A model generated the notes under the pieces. The model searched no databases. It was not told the DNA's origin and saw only the letters and a program-made list of their open reading frames with translations. A stretch of 64,000 bases of DNA, taken from the NCBI GenBank assembly GCA_014695345.1, contig JACJOC010000077.1, positions 357,818 to 421,817 of the forward strand. The letters run 5' to 3'. The DNA comes from Cyanobacteria bacterium FACHB-471. Its GTDB lineage: Bacteria; Cyanobacteriota; Cyanobacteriia; Elainellales; Elainellaceae. Of this stretch, positions 35,450-44,446 are shown in pieces. Position numbers and translations under genes: made by a program. The first letter of the stretch is position 1; each line of letters opens with the position of its first letter.

Positions 35450-37723
35450 TTGTCCCTCATCGGTCGGTCTAGCTACCAGAGAGCTTTAGCATTGCAACTG
35501 CAACTGCACCAGTTACATTACAACCTGGGTCATGTTCTGCATCAGCAGGAAGATCTGCCAGGAGCGATCGCCAGTTATCGACAGACGATCGCTTTGTGCC
35601 CTAGCCATGCCAGCGCTCATTACAACTTGGCAGTAGCGCTGGATGAACAGGGACAAACTGAGGCGGCGATCGCCTATTACCGCCAAACCATCTTGCTGCA
35701 AGAGTCTGAGAATGATTCTGAGAATAATTGGAATCAGCTTTCTCTGAAGGCTTACCTGAATTTAGGTCAAGTCCTCATCCAGCAGGGACAGTTGGATGAA
35801 GCTATTCAAACTTGCCAGCAGGTACTGGCTGGAAACTTGAGCCATTCCGCCTCAGCAGAATTTTACTGCTGCTTAGGTCAGGCATTTGTGGCTCAGGGGC
35901 AGGTGAATCGGGCGATCGCTGCTTATCAAAGTGCAATTTCGCTACAACCTGACCTAGCTGTAGCGCACTATGAACTTGGCAAAATCTGGCAACAACAGGG
36001 ACAACACGCCGCTGCTATTCACTGTTTTCAGCAAACCATCCAACTTCAGCCCGACCAGCCAGAGATATATGGTGATTGTGGTGCCGTGCTATTGAGATTG
36101 GGCAAGTTCAGCGAGGCAATGCTGTGCTGGCAGCGGGCGATCGCCCTCCAACAAATTTTTGTGGAATCGTTTTGTCAGCGAGTCGCTACCCTGACGGAAA
36201 CAGACTCCTTGACGCAAGCAAAAGTCGCCTGCGGTCGGTTTCTCACGGCGCTTCAGCATCAGCCTGACGACCCAACCGTCCTGACTTACCTCCAGCAAAC
36301 CTACCTGCATCTAGCGAATGCGCTGACCGAATACGGCGGTAGCGGTATCTATCAGCAAGCCGAAACCTATTATCATCAAGTTCTTCAACTTGAGCCGCAG
36401 AATCCCATTCTGCATCTGCGGCTAGCAGACTGCTTAGTCAAACAGCAGCGATTGGAGGAAGCGATCGCTCACTACCGCCAGGGTTTAGGGAACTGCAAAG
36501 CTTCAGCAACAATCCAACTAGAACCAAAATACCCTCTAGCCCCTAGTCCCCAGATCCCAACCCCTTCCCCCTGCCTCGGACTCAACTGCCCCCCCTGTCT
36601 CACCCAAATCTTTCGCTCCTTCGAGCCGATCCACCTGGGCAAAGGAATTCACACCTTGAGTAGCCAGGAGGCGATCGCCCCTGACCCTGCTCCCCTTTCT
36701 GTTGCAAAAATTGCCCGAGGTCGTGCCTGGATTGCACCCCAGAAAAATTATTGGCAAGTTTGCAATGCGATCGCCATTTTCACGTCTGACAATTGCCTGC
36801 AAGCAGACCTTTCTCGCGAATATCCAGAACAGCTACCCGGATGCCAGTATGCTCAAACTCACCATCGCGTGTTTGATCTGAATAAATTTCCGCCGCTGGA
36901 GCAAATTCAGGGAAAGGTTGCTGTTTTATCGGGCCTTTCGGGACACGTTTACTTTCACTGGATGGTAGATGTTTTACCGCGTCTGGAACTACTTCGTCAA
37001 AATGGCATTAGCTGGGACGAAATCGATTATTTTTTGGTGAATAGCTATCAGCAGCCCTTCCAAAAAGAGACGCTCACTCAATTAGGGATTCCGTTAGAGA
37101 AGGTGTTAGAGAGCGATTACCATCCTCACCTTGAAGCAGAGTGGTTAATTGTTCCTTCTTTTGCCGGACATCTGGGCTGGGCACAAACATGGGCAGTCGA
37201 TTTTTTAAGACGCGAATTTTTGCCCCAAAATTCTGCAACAATATCTGGTACGGGTCATCTTAACAAATCTTTTGAATATCCTGAACGAGTTTATATCAGT
37301 CGTTCTAAAGCTCGATATCGGAACGTCTTGAATGAGACAGAAGTGATTCACCTGCTAGAGCAATATGGGTTTGCTGTAATCACGCTAGAATCACTTTCCT
37401 TTCAACAGCAAATTGCTTTATTTGCTGCGGCAAAAGTAATTATTGCTCCCCACGGTAGCGGCTTAACCAATCTGATATTTTGTCGCTCCGGCACCAGAAT
37501 TGTGGAACTTGTTTCACCCCATTACATCAGACATTATTACTGGGTGATCAGCCAACACCTTCGGCTAGAGCATTATTATTTGCCAGGTGAAGGATTTGCC
37601 TGTCAACCCTTGCGTGAATTGATGTATCAAAACCCTTTAACGGAAGATGTTTTGGTGGGGCTTGATGCGCTCCAAAGCCTGTTAAAACGAATAGATTTAA
37701 ACCCTATTTCACTCCGAATTTGA
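35450..37723 (+). CDS. TPR protein with GT61 (DUF563) glycosyltransferase domain
   Basis: This is a putative glycosyltransferase of 757 residues. Residues 1 to about 340 are tetratricopeptide repeats (such as HYNLAVALDEQGQTEAAIAYY). A Pro/Cys-rich linker follows near 360-390, then the GT61 domain from about 400. The latter includes VYFHWMVDVLPRLELL, VYISRSKARYRNV and VIIAPHGSGLTNLIFC, the family hallmark. The N terminus is odd: the frame begins inside a TPR (YQRALAL), an in-frame stop lies three codons upstream, and the only start is TTG 35450. The 5' end may therefore have been lost. It sits 40 bases after the RTX gene. Confidence 0.85.
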   Translation: MSLIGRSSYQRALALQLQLHQLHYNLGHVLHQQEDLPGAIASYRQTIALCPSHASAHYNLAVALDEQGQTEAAIAYYRQTILLQESENDSENNWNQLSLKAYLNLGQVLIQQGQLDEAIQTCQQVLAGNLSHSASAEFYCCLGQAFVAQGQVNRAIAAYQSAISLQPDLAVAHYELGKIWQQQGQHAAAIHCFQQTIQLQPDQPEIYGDCGAVLLRLGKFSEAMLCWQRAIALQQIFVESFCQRVATLTETDSLTQAKVACGRFLTALQHQPDDPTVLTYLQQTYLHLANALTEYGGSGIYQQAETYYHQVLQLEPQNPILHLRLADCLVKQQRLEEAIAHYRQGLGNCKASATIQLEPKYPLAPSPQIPTPSPCLGLNCPPCLTQIFRSFEPIHLGKGIHTLSSQEAIAPDPAPLSVAKIARGRAWIAPQKNYWQVCNAIAIFTSDNCLQADLSREYPEQLPGCQYAQTHHRVFDLNKFPPLEQIQGKVAVLSGLSGHVYFHWMVDVLPRLELLRQNGISWDEIDYFLVNSYQQPFQKETLTQLGIPLEKVLESDYHPHLEAEWLIVPSFAGHLGWAQTWAVDFLRREFLPQNSATISGTGHLNKSFEYPERVYISRSKARYRNVLNETEVIHLLEQYGFAVITLESLSFQQQIALFAAAKVIIAPHGSGLTNLIFCRSGTRIVELVSPHYIRHYYWVISQHLRLEHYYLPGEGFACQPLRELMYQNPLTEDVLVGLDALQSLLKRIDLNPISLRI

Positions 37724-37770
37724 CTGAATTTGAATTGAACCCGTGCATCTGAAAGCAAAGGACGCTGAAT

Positions 37771-40700
37771 ATGGTTTCAACTGTAGACTCAACAACGGCA
37801 GCCGCCCACTTTGCCGCAAAAGCCGAAGCTCATTTGAGCGCAGGACGGTTAGACGATGCGATCGCCACCTGTGAGCAAGCGTTGACCATTCAATCTGACT
37901 TTGCTCCTGCCTGCAAACTGCTGGGAAATGCGCTGCAAAAAGCAGGCAAAACCGAAGCGGCCATGGGTTGGTATCAAAAGGCTTTGACGATTCAGCCGGA
38001 CTGGGCAGAAGCGCACGCTAACCTGGGCAGCCTGCACGCACAGCAGCAGCAGTGGCAGCAGGCTATCGCCCGTTTCCAAAAAGCGATCGCCCTCAAGCCC
38101 AATTTTGCTGGAGCGTTCCGCAACTTGGCGCGAGTGCTAACCCACACCGGAAACTCCAAAGCGGCGGCTGAGTGCTGGTATCAGGCGTTGGCGCTGGAGC
38201 CAGATAAAGCGCAGCCCGAAGACCACGTCAATCTGGGCAATGTGCTGTTTCGCCAAGGAGACCTATCCAAAGCGATCGCCTGCTATCGTCGAGCCATTCA
38301 GCTTGATCCTGACGTGGTGGGAGCCTACCAAAACCTGGCAGAAGCGCTGAGGCAACAGGGCGAATTGGACGAGGCGATCGCCTGCTACCGCAAAGCAATT
38401 GAACTGAGCAGCGCCAATCCTGAAGCTGACTCATCTCCCTCTCCTACGGTGCCACTAAATGGCAGCAACGGACATTCCCTCGGCTCAGCAAATGGAAATG
38501 GCGTGAAGGGAGGGGATTCCCTCAATGGCAACGGTTCCACGAACGGCAAGCTTTCTCTAAATGAAAGCCATACGAATGGGAGCCATTCCCTCAACGGTGG
38601 ACGGTCTGAGAATGGGAAGTCGCCCAGCCAGCCTCCGATTCAAAAAGCAGCCACTTACTGTGTCGAGGGCAAATGGGATCAGGCGATCGCTGTCTGTGAG
38701 CAAACCATTTCTCAGGCGCAGCGGGAAACGGCAGCGGCTCATGCCACCTTGGGCAAAGCCCTGCAAGCCAAGGGCAAACTTGCCGAAGCGCAGCGGCATT
38801 ACACCGAAGCGTTAGAAATTCAGCCGACCCCAGACGTGTTGACGAGTCTGGGAACGCTGCACACGCAAAATCGCCAGTGGCAGGAGGCGCTGACCTGCTA
38901 TCAGCGGGCGATCGCCCTTAACCCTAACTTTGTCGAAGCGCACCGCAGCCTAGCAAAAGTGTGGCAGCAGCTCGATAAGCCAGAACTGGCGGCAGACTGC
39001 TGGTTTCGAGCATTTACCCTGGAGCCACGCTGGGCAACGGCAGAGGAACACTTGAGCCTGGGCAACACGCTGCTGGAGCAAGACAAACTGGAGCAGGCGA
39101 CCACTTGCTATCGTCGTGCTCTAGAGCAAAACCCTGGTTTTTCTGAGGCGTATCACAATCTGGGTGAGGTGTTTTGTCGTCAGCAAAACTGGCAAGAGGC
39201 GATCGCCTCCTACCGCAAAGCGATTCAGCTTCAGCCGAATGCAGATTCTTACCACAGCCTGGGCAAGATTTTGGCGCAGCACGAACGCTGGGAAGAAGCT
39301 GCTGCCTGTTACCAGAAAGCGACGAATTTTCAGGCAAATGGGTGGGAGCTTCACTACAACCTGGGCAATGCGCTGCTTAATCTTGAGCAATGGGAAACGG
39401 CCGCTGCTGCCTACCGTCGCTCGATTAAACTTAAGTCCGATTTTTCCTGGTCGCATCACAATCTAGGCAATGCGCTGCTGCAACTAGAGCGTTGGCAAGA
39501 GGCGACGGATGCGTTCCAGCGGGCAAATGAGTTAAACCCCAATTTTCAATGGTCACACGTCAATCTAGGCGACGCGCTAGCCGGACAGGGACAGTGGGAA
39601 GGAGCGATCGCCGCCTACCGCCACGCCCTGCGAATGCAGCCAGATCTACCTGCACTTCAGCAAAAACTGGGCGATGCGCTGCAACAGCGAGCCAAGTCAG
39701 ATTTACAAAGCGCCTTTGATTGCTATGTTCGGGCAATTGAGCTACATCCTGACGACGTACAGCTTTACTATCAAGCGTTGGAAATTCAGTCTGACAATGC
39801 TGAACTGCACTTGAAACTGGGACTGACGCTGGCAAAACAAGGACGAATCGATGGAGCGATCGCCTTTTGTCAGATGGCAATCCAGCTTCAGCCCGATTAC
39901 ACCGAAGCGCATTTTGAACTGGGTAAAATCCTGGAGCGACACAATCAGCTAGAGTCTGCGATCGCCTGTTACCAAAAAGCGATCGAGCTGAAGCCTGAGT
40001 TTGTCTGGCACCATCAATGTTTGGGTGAAACACTGGCAAAGCAAGACCGTTGGCAAGAAGCGATCGCCTGCTACCAGGAAGTGATCGCCCTTGACCCAGA
40101 TATTCCCTGGTCTTATCACCACATGGGTAAGGCGCTAGCGCAACAGGGACATCTGGAGGAAGCGATCGCGTCCTTCCAGAAAACGCTCGACCTCAGCCCT
40201 AACCATGCCTGGTCCTATTACTTCATGGCAGATAGCTTTGCCCGTCAGCGCCAGTGGCAGGAGGCGATCGCCTGTTACCGCAAAGCGGTAGAACTGGAAC
40301 CTCATTCTTTTGTGATTCAGGCAGCACTGGCTGAGACGCTGGCAAAACAAGGAGATTTGGAAGAGGCGGTAACTGCCTATCAGCGATCGCTTCAGCTTAA
40401 CCCCCAGGCATCGTGGGCCTATTCGCGTCTGGGTGAAGTGTTTGCCAAGCAGGGACAAGTGGAAGAGGCGATCGCCGCTCAGCAACAGGCAATTCAAATT
40501 GACCCGGACAACCTTCAGCCATATCACAAGCTAATTGAAATGCAGCCTGAACAAATGGATTGGTATCTGCAATTAGGCGATGCTCTGGTTGCTCAAGCTC
40601 AGCTGAATCAGGCAATCATTATTTACCAAATTGCGCTCGATCGACACCCTAGTTCAGACTTGGTTCGAGTGAAACTGGCAGAGGTTTTGCGACAACTGGG

Positions 40701-41148
40701 TGATAGCTTGATTGAGCAAAATAAACCCGAAAAAGCGATTGCTCCCTATTGTCATGCGACTGAATTAAATCCTGATTTGTCTGAATCGATCTTGCAGCAG
40801 ATTGAAGTTAACTGTCCTCAAATCTATTCGCTACTGCAGATTAAACTGACCTGTCAGTCTCAAATACAACTAGTAGATTCATCTGAACCGATTGTTACGG
40901 AACTAATCACCAATTCACCTAGCAGCTTATCTAGACAAGTTGAGCCATTAGTTGAAGCTTTGCTGCCTCAATTAGCACTTGACGAAGTGGCGATCGCTCC
41001 TTACTCCCAAGTGGTGCAGGAAATAACGCATTCCGAAGATTTACTTTTAGCGTCAGAAGAATTCTCTTCCCCAACTTGGGTACCGCTAAATCGATGGATT
41101 AAATCTCTTTTCAAGCAGTCCTGGAATCGCAAATCACAACTTGAATAA
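37771..41148 (+). CDS. Large TPR protein, 1125 aa
   Basis: This is almost entirely a scaffold of tetratricopeptide repeats (about 25), each ending in the familiar AIxxYRKAIxLxP. Two arrays are separated by an Asn/Gly/Ser-rich linker at about residues 230-288 (NGSNGHSLGSANGNG and similar). Some repeats have Trp at fixed places (WSHHNLGNALLQLERW), which is uncommon and suggests a binding groove. The C-terminal 130 residues are not TPR, contain no known catalytic motif and end in a basic stretch. The start is ATG 37771. No signal peptide is seen. It probably assembles the enzymes encoded on either side. Confidence 0.9.
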   Translation: MVSTVDSTTAAAHFAAKAEAHLSAGRLDDAIATCEQALTIQSDFAPACKLLGNALQKAGKTEAAMGWYQKALTIQPDWAEAHANLGSLHAQQQQWQQAIARFQKAIALKPNFAGAFRNLARVLTHTGNSKAAAECWYQALALEPDKAQPEDHVNLGNVLFRQGDLSKAIACYRRAIQLDPDVVGAYQNLAEALRQQGELDEAIACYRKAIELSSANPEADSSPSPTVPLNGSNGHSLGSANGNGVKGGDSLNGNGSTNGKLSLNESHTNGSHSLNGGRSENGKSPSQPPIQKAATYCVEGKWDQAIAVCEQTISQAQRETAAAHATLGKALQAKGKLAEAQRHYTEALEIQPTPDVLTSLGTLHTQNRQWQEALTCYQRAIALNPNFVEAHRSLAKVWQQLDKPELAADCWFRAFTLEPRWATAEEHLSLGNTLLEQDKLEQATTCYRRALEQNPGFSEAYHNLGEVFCRQQNWQEAIASYRKAIQLQPNADSYHSLGKILAQHERWEEAAACYQKATNFQANGWELHYNLGNALLNLEQWETAAAAYRRSIKLKSDFSWSHHNLGNALLQLERWQEATDAFQRANELNPNFQWSHVNLGDALAGQGQWEGAIAAYRHALRMQPDLPALQQKLGDALQQRAKSDLQSAFDCYVRAIELHPDDVQLYYQALEIQSDNAELHLKLGLTLAKQGRIDGAIAFCQMAIQLQPDYTEAHFELGKILERHNQLESAIACYQKAIELKPEFVWHHQCLGETLAKQDRWQEAIACYQEVIALDPDIPWSYHHMGKALAQQGHLEEAIASFQKTLDLSPNHAWSYYFMADSFARQRQWQEAIACYRKAVELEPHSFVIQAALAETLAKQGDLEEAVTAYQRSLQLNPQASWAYSRLGEVFAKQGQVEEAIAAQQQAIQIDPDNLQPYHKLIEMQPEQMDWYLQLGDALVAQAQLNQAIIIYQIALDRHPSSDLVRVKLAEVLRQLGDSLIEQNKPEKAIAPYCHATELNPDLSESILQQIEVNCPQIYSLLQIKLTCQSQIQLVDSSEPIVTELITNSPSSLSRQVEPLVEALLPQLALDEVAIAPYSQVVQEITHSEDLLLASEEFSSPTWVPLNRWIKSLFKQSWNRKSQLE

Positions 41149-41278
41149 GGCAACGAGAAATTAAATTGTTTCTCATGGATCAGTTATTCTCTATTAGTTA
41201 TAGATTGCTAAGTCCATTGAGCAAATAGTTCATGGTCGTGATCGATAACTAGCTTAATCAGAAGGATGGCAGAAAGAA

Positions 41279-43465
41279 ATGTCTTCATCAACCAATTCAG
41301 TGACTACAGCATTGCCCAACAATAGCTTGCATAGAAATACTCAAACATTAGATGAAGCAATTTCAGCCTGCAAACAGGCATTGTCTAAAAATCCTCATGA
41401 TGCAATCGCTTACAATGACTTGGCAGAAGTTCTCTATGTTCATGGACAGCTAGAAAAGGCAATCATTGCTTGCGATCGCGCACTCAAAATCGATCCTAAT
41501 TTTGCTCTGGCTTGCAAAAATCGAGGTAGCATTTTGCAAGCACAGGGACATTTAGATCAGGCAAGAAATTGGTTCGAGAAAGCAATTCAACTCGATCCAC
41601 AAAACGACTTGTTTCATCAGCTTCTAGAGAATTTGCTGGTTGAACAACGCTATCTTGAAGAGGTAACGATTAACGCTCATCGTCAAGCTACTACGCTCAG
41701 CCCAGATTCCTCTGAAGCTCACTATCAGCTTGGGAAAGTCCTGGCTCAACAAGGAAAAGTTGACGAAGCAATTGGCTGTTTTCGGCTAGCAATTACGCTG
41801 AATTCAGAGGTTTTTCAGCTCTATTTTGATTTAGGAAATTTGCTGCTACAGAAGAATCATCTGCCAGAGGCGATCGCCTGCTTTCAACATGCTGTTCGGC
41901 TCAGCCCAGAAGATGCCCAAGCTCACCATTACTTAGCCGAAGCGCTAGTTATTCAAGGACAGACCGAAGCGGCGATCGACTGTTATCATCGCGCAATTCA
42001 GCTAAATCCAGAACTTTACGAGTCACATCAGCGATTAGGGGAAGCTCTGGCAATTGTGAATCAGCTAGCAGCTGCGACTGCTAGCTATCGTCGTGCAGCC
42101 GAACTAAACCCAACTTCTCATGTATCTTATTTCTATCTAGCTGACATATTGGAGCGGCAGGGGCAGCTAGAAGAAGCGATTTTGTACTATCAGAAAACGC
42201 TTGAATTAAATTCTGAGAACCATATTGCTTCCTATCAACTAGGTCGAACTCTAGAAAAACTGGGGCGAGTTGATGAGGCGATCGCCTCATATCGTCAGTC
42301 CACTCAATTGAACCCAAACTTTTGCTGGTCTAACTATGCATTAGGAGAAGCACTTGCATGGCAGCGAGATTGGCACAATGCGGAAGAATATTATCGTCGG
42401 ACGATCAAATTGAACCCAGACTTTTTTGGAGCTTACGAGAAACTAGGAGACGTTTTATCTCGACGTATTTCACATCGATTCTACCCCTGGGTAAAAGACA
42501 ATCTATTACAACCAGGGAGACTCGAAGAAGCGACTTTCTGCTACCAGAAGGCTATTCAGCTTAATCCAAGCAATTTTTGGAATTATTTTCAGTTAGGGAA
42601 CGTCTTTTCAACCCAGAAAAAAATTAATGAAGCAATTCCTTACTATCAACAGGCCTGTTATCAAAAGCTGATTAAGACCAAGCCTGATTTAGCAAACTAT
42701 TCCTGGCAGTTTGGTAGCTCACACAAGCCAGACTTTTTCATTTTGGGAGTCGGTAAAGCGGGCACAACTTCTCTGTATAAGTACCTGGTCAAACATCCCC
42801 AAGTTTTGCCTGCCCTACAGAAGGAAGTTAACTTTTTTAGTCACTATTTTGATGAAGGATTACCCTGGTATTTAGCTCAATTTCCCTGCGAAATTGAAGG
42901 GCTAAAGTTTTTAACTGGGGAGGCAACACCATGCTACCTTGCATTTCCTGAAGCTGATCAAAAGTTATTCTCCTTATTTCCTGATGCAAAACTCATCCTG
43001 CTCCTGAGAAATCCAGTAGATAGAACGATTTCTCACTATCATGATATTGTGCGGGCGCATTATGAAGAACGTTCTTTAGAGACCGCAATTTTTTCCGAAT
43101 TAGAAATTTTGAAGGATGCTACAGAGGAAACTTTAACTGACGGTAGTTATTTCAGTAAGTCTTGGAGTTATGTCTTAAATAGTCTTTACGTGTATTCAAT
43201 TAGAAGATGGACGAAGCTATTTCCTAAAGAAAATTTCTTAATTATAAAGAGTGAAGACTTGTACGCAAATCCTGCGAAGGTAGTAGCAGATACTTTCAAC
43301 TTTTTGGGATTGCCTAACTACCAGCTCAATAAATATAAGAATTACTACCCAGGAGACTATAAGTCTCCTGTAAGTGAATCGTTACGGCGGACCTTAGCGG
43401 ATTACTTCAAGCCACACAATCAGATGTTGGAAGAATATCTTGGTATTGAGTTTAACTGGAATTAG
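41279..43465 (+). CDS. TPR protein with C-terminal sulfotransferase domain
   Basis: This protein has 728 residues. The N-terminal 470 or so are TPRs. The C-terminal part of about 250 residues is a PAPS-dependent sulfotransferase: the 5'-phosphosulfate loop is FILGVGKAGTTSLYKYL, a conserved GEATPCYL follows, and the 3'-phosphate motif is LILLLRNPVDRTISHYH. Such domains transfer sulfate to sugars or tyrosines. The fusion to TPRs suggests a protein or glycoprotein target. The start is ATG 41279. From here on the DNA becomes AT-richer, and no HIP1 site is found between about 42290 and 45200. Confidence 0.9.
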   Translation: MSSSTNSVTTALPNNSLHRNTQTLDEAISACKQALSKNPHDAIAYNDLAEVLYVHGQLEKAIIACDRALKIDPNFALACKNRGSILQAQGHLDQARNWFEKAIQLDPQNDLFHQLLENLLVEQRYLEEVTINAHRQATTLSPDSSEAHYQLGKVLAQQGKVDEAIGCFRLAITLNSEVFQLYFDLGNLLLQKNHLPEAIACFQHAVRLSPEDAQAHHYLAEALVIQGQTEAAIDCYHRAIQLNPELYESHQRLGEALAIVNQLAAATASYRRAAELNPTSHVSYFYLADILERQGQLEEAILYYQKTLELNSENHIASYQLGRTLEKLGRVDEAIASYRQSTQLNPNFCWSNYALGEALAWQRDWHNAEEYYRRTIKLNPDFFGAYEKLGDVLSRRISHRFYPWVKDNLLQPGRLEEATFCYQKAIQLNPSNFWNYFQLGNVFSTQKKINEAIPYYQQACYQKLIKTKPDLANYSWQFGSSHKPDFFILGVGKAGTTSLYKYLVKHPQVLPALQKEVNFFSHYFDEGLPWYLAQFPCEIEGLKFLTGEATPCYLAFPEADQKLFSLFPDAKLILLLRNPVDRTISHYHDIVRAHYEERSLETAIFSELEILKDATEETLTDGSYFSKSWSYVLNSLYVYSIRRWTKLFPKENFLIIKSEDLYANPAKVVADTFNFLGLPNYQLNKYKNYYPGDYKSPVSESLRRTLADYFKPHNQMLEEYLGIEFNWN

Positions 43466-43485
43466 TCAGTGATACAAATCTCCCC

Positions 43486-44295
43486 TTAATTTGTTCTAAT
43501 CCAAAAGGAGCTTCCGTGTCTAGCCACACTTGCGTCAATCTCTAGCTTCTTCCATAGAGGTAATAGAATGTTGCTAAGCTCTGGGTCAACGCCTACAAAG
43601 GCGTTAGGTAACAGAACATCGAATTTTTTGCCTTCTGCTAAGAGATAGGCTGCCAGCATGTACTGCTCAGAATAGTGTCTATCTTTCCACTGAGGCGGAT
43701 AGTCAAAGGGTAGAAAGACATCATGAAATTCTACAAAAATGCCTCTCTTTAATCGAGGCAAAATATCTAAGAAAACGACCGCTACGTCTGAATTCATAAA
43801 TAAACGATGGGAGTTATCAACGAATAGAAAATCTCCTTCTTCTAACTGCTCAAAAATACTAACATCAACATCCTCAATTGGTTTTCTAACCATCGAGTCG
43901 CAGATAGAGTTCACTTCGTCACGCGGCTGCGGATCAAAGGAAAAAATTTTGGTTCTTAAGTTGCCATCGGTAATTGCTCGTCTCGCAAACTTAGTAGAAT
44001 TTCCCGATCCAATTTCAAAATATTGTCCAGGGTTACAGAGCCGTAGCAGGCAATAAAGTGCAGTTGAATCGCTTCCTGGAATCCAAGAATTAATCCAAGC
44101 AGGCTCTTTCAGATTGTCTGGATCAGGCACTTTAGGAAGTTTGAGTAAATCACTTTCATACTTCAGAAATAGATTCAATACTTCCTTATAGGACTGTCTG
44201 CGCTTATCAATAAGCTCGTGAAGTTTTGCATGGGGAGGCTTACCATATCCATATCGAGGCTGTGGATTTACTGGGTAGTCTAAAGTAATGTCCAT
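43486..44295 (-). CDS. Class I SAM-dependent methyltransferase-like protein
   Basis: This protein has 269 residues. The region YFEIGSGNSTKFARRAI looks like motif I of a Rossmann-type methyltransferase, followed by an acidic end of strand two (KIFSFDPQPRDEV) and FLFVDNSHRLF near motif IV. This is the Methyltransf_24-like pattern often found among glycan-cluster genes. It converges with the TPR-sulfotransferase with only 20 bases between. The start is ATG 44295. The substrate is unknown; a sugar O-methyl target is plausible from context. Confidence 0.8.
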   Translation of the reverse strand: MDITLDYPVNPQPRYGYGKPPHAKLHELIDKRRQSYKEVLNLFLKYESDLLKLPKVPDPDNLKEPAWINSWIPGSDSTALYCLLRLCNPGQYFEIGSGNSTKFARRAITDGNLRTKIFSFDPQPRDEVNSICDSMVRKPIEDVDVSIFEQLEEGDFLFVDNSHRLFMNSDVAVVFLDILPRLKRGIFVEFHDVFLPFDYPPQWKDRHYSEQYMLAAYLLAEGKKFDVLLPNAFVGVDPELSNILLPLWKKLEIDASVARHGSSFWIRTN

Positions 44296-44446
44296 GCGTT
44301 GTGAGTTATTTTCAGGTAAGTGAGGGTAAGTATACTTCCTAAGTAAGCGATATTGTAGAGTGTGTCAGGCAAAGCCGTAATACACTGTGTTACAAAGCTT
44401 GATATGTTAGCAATAGCGTAACGTATCATACATGAACTAAGCCTAC

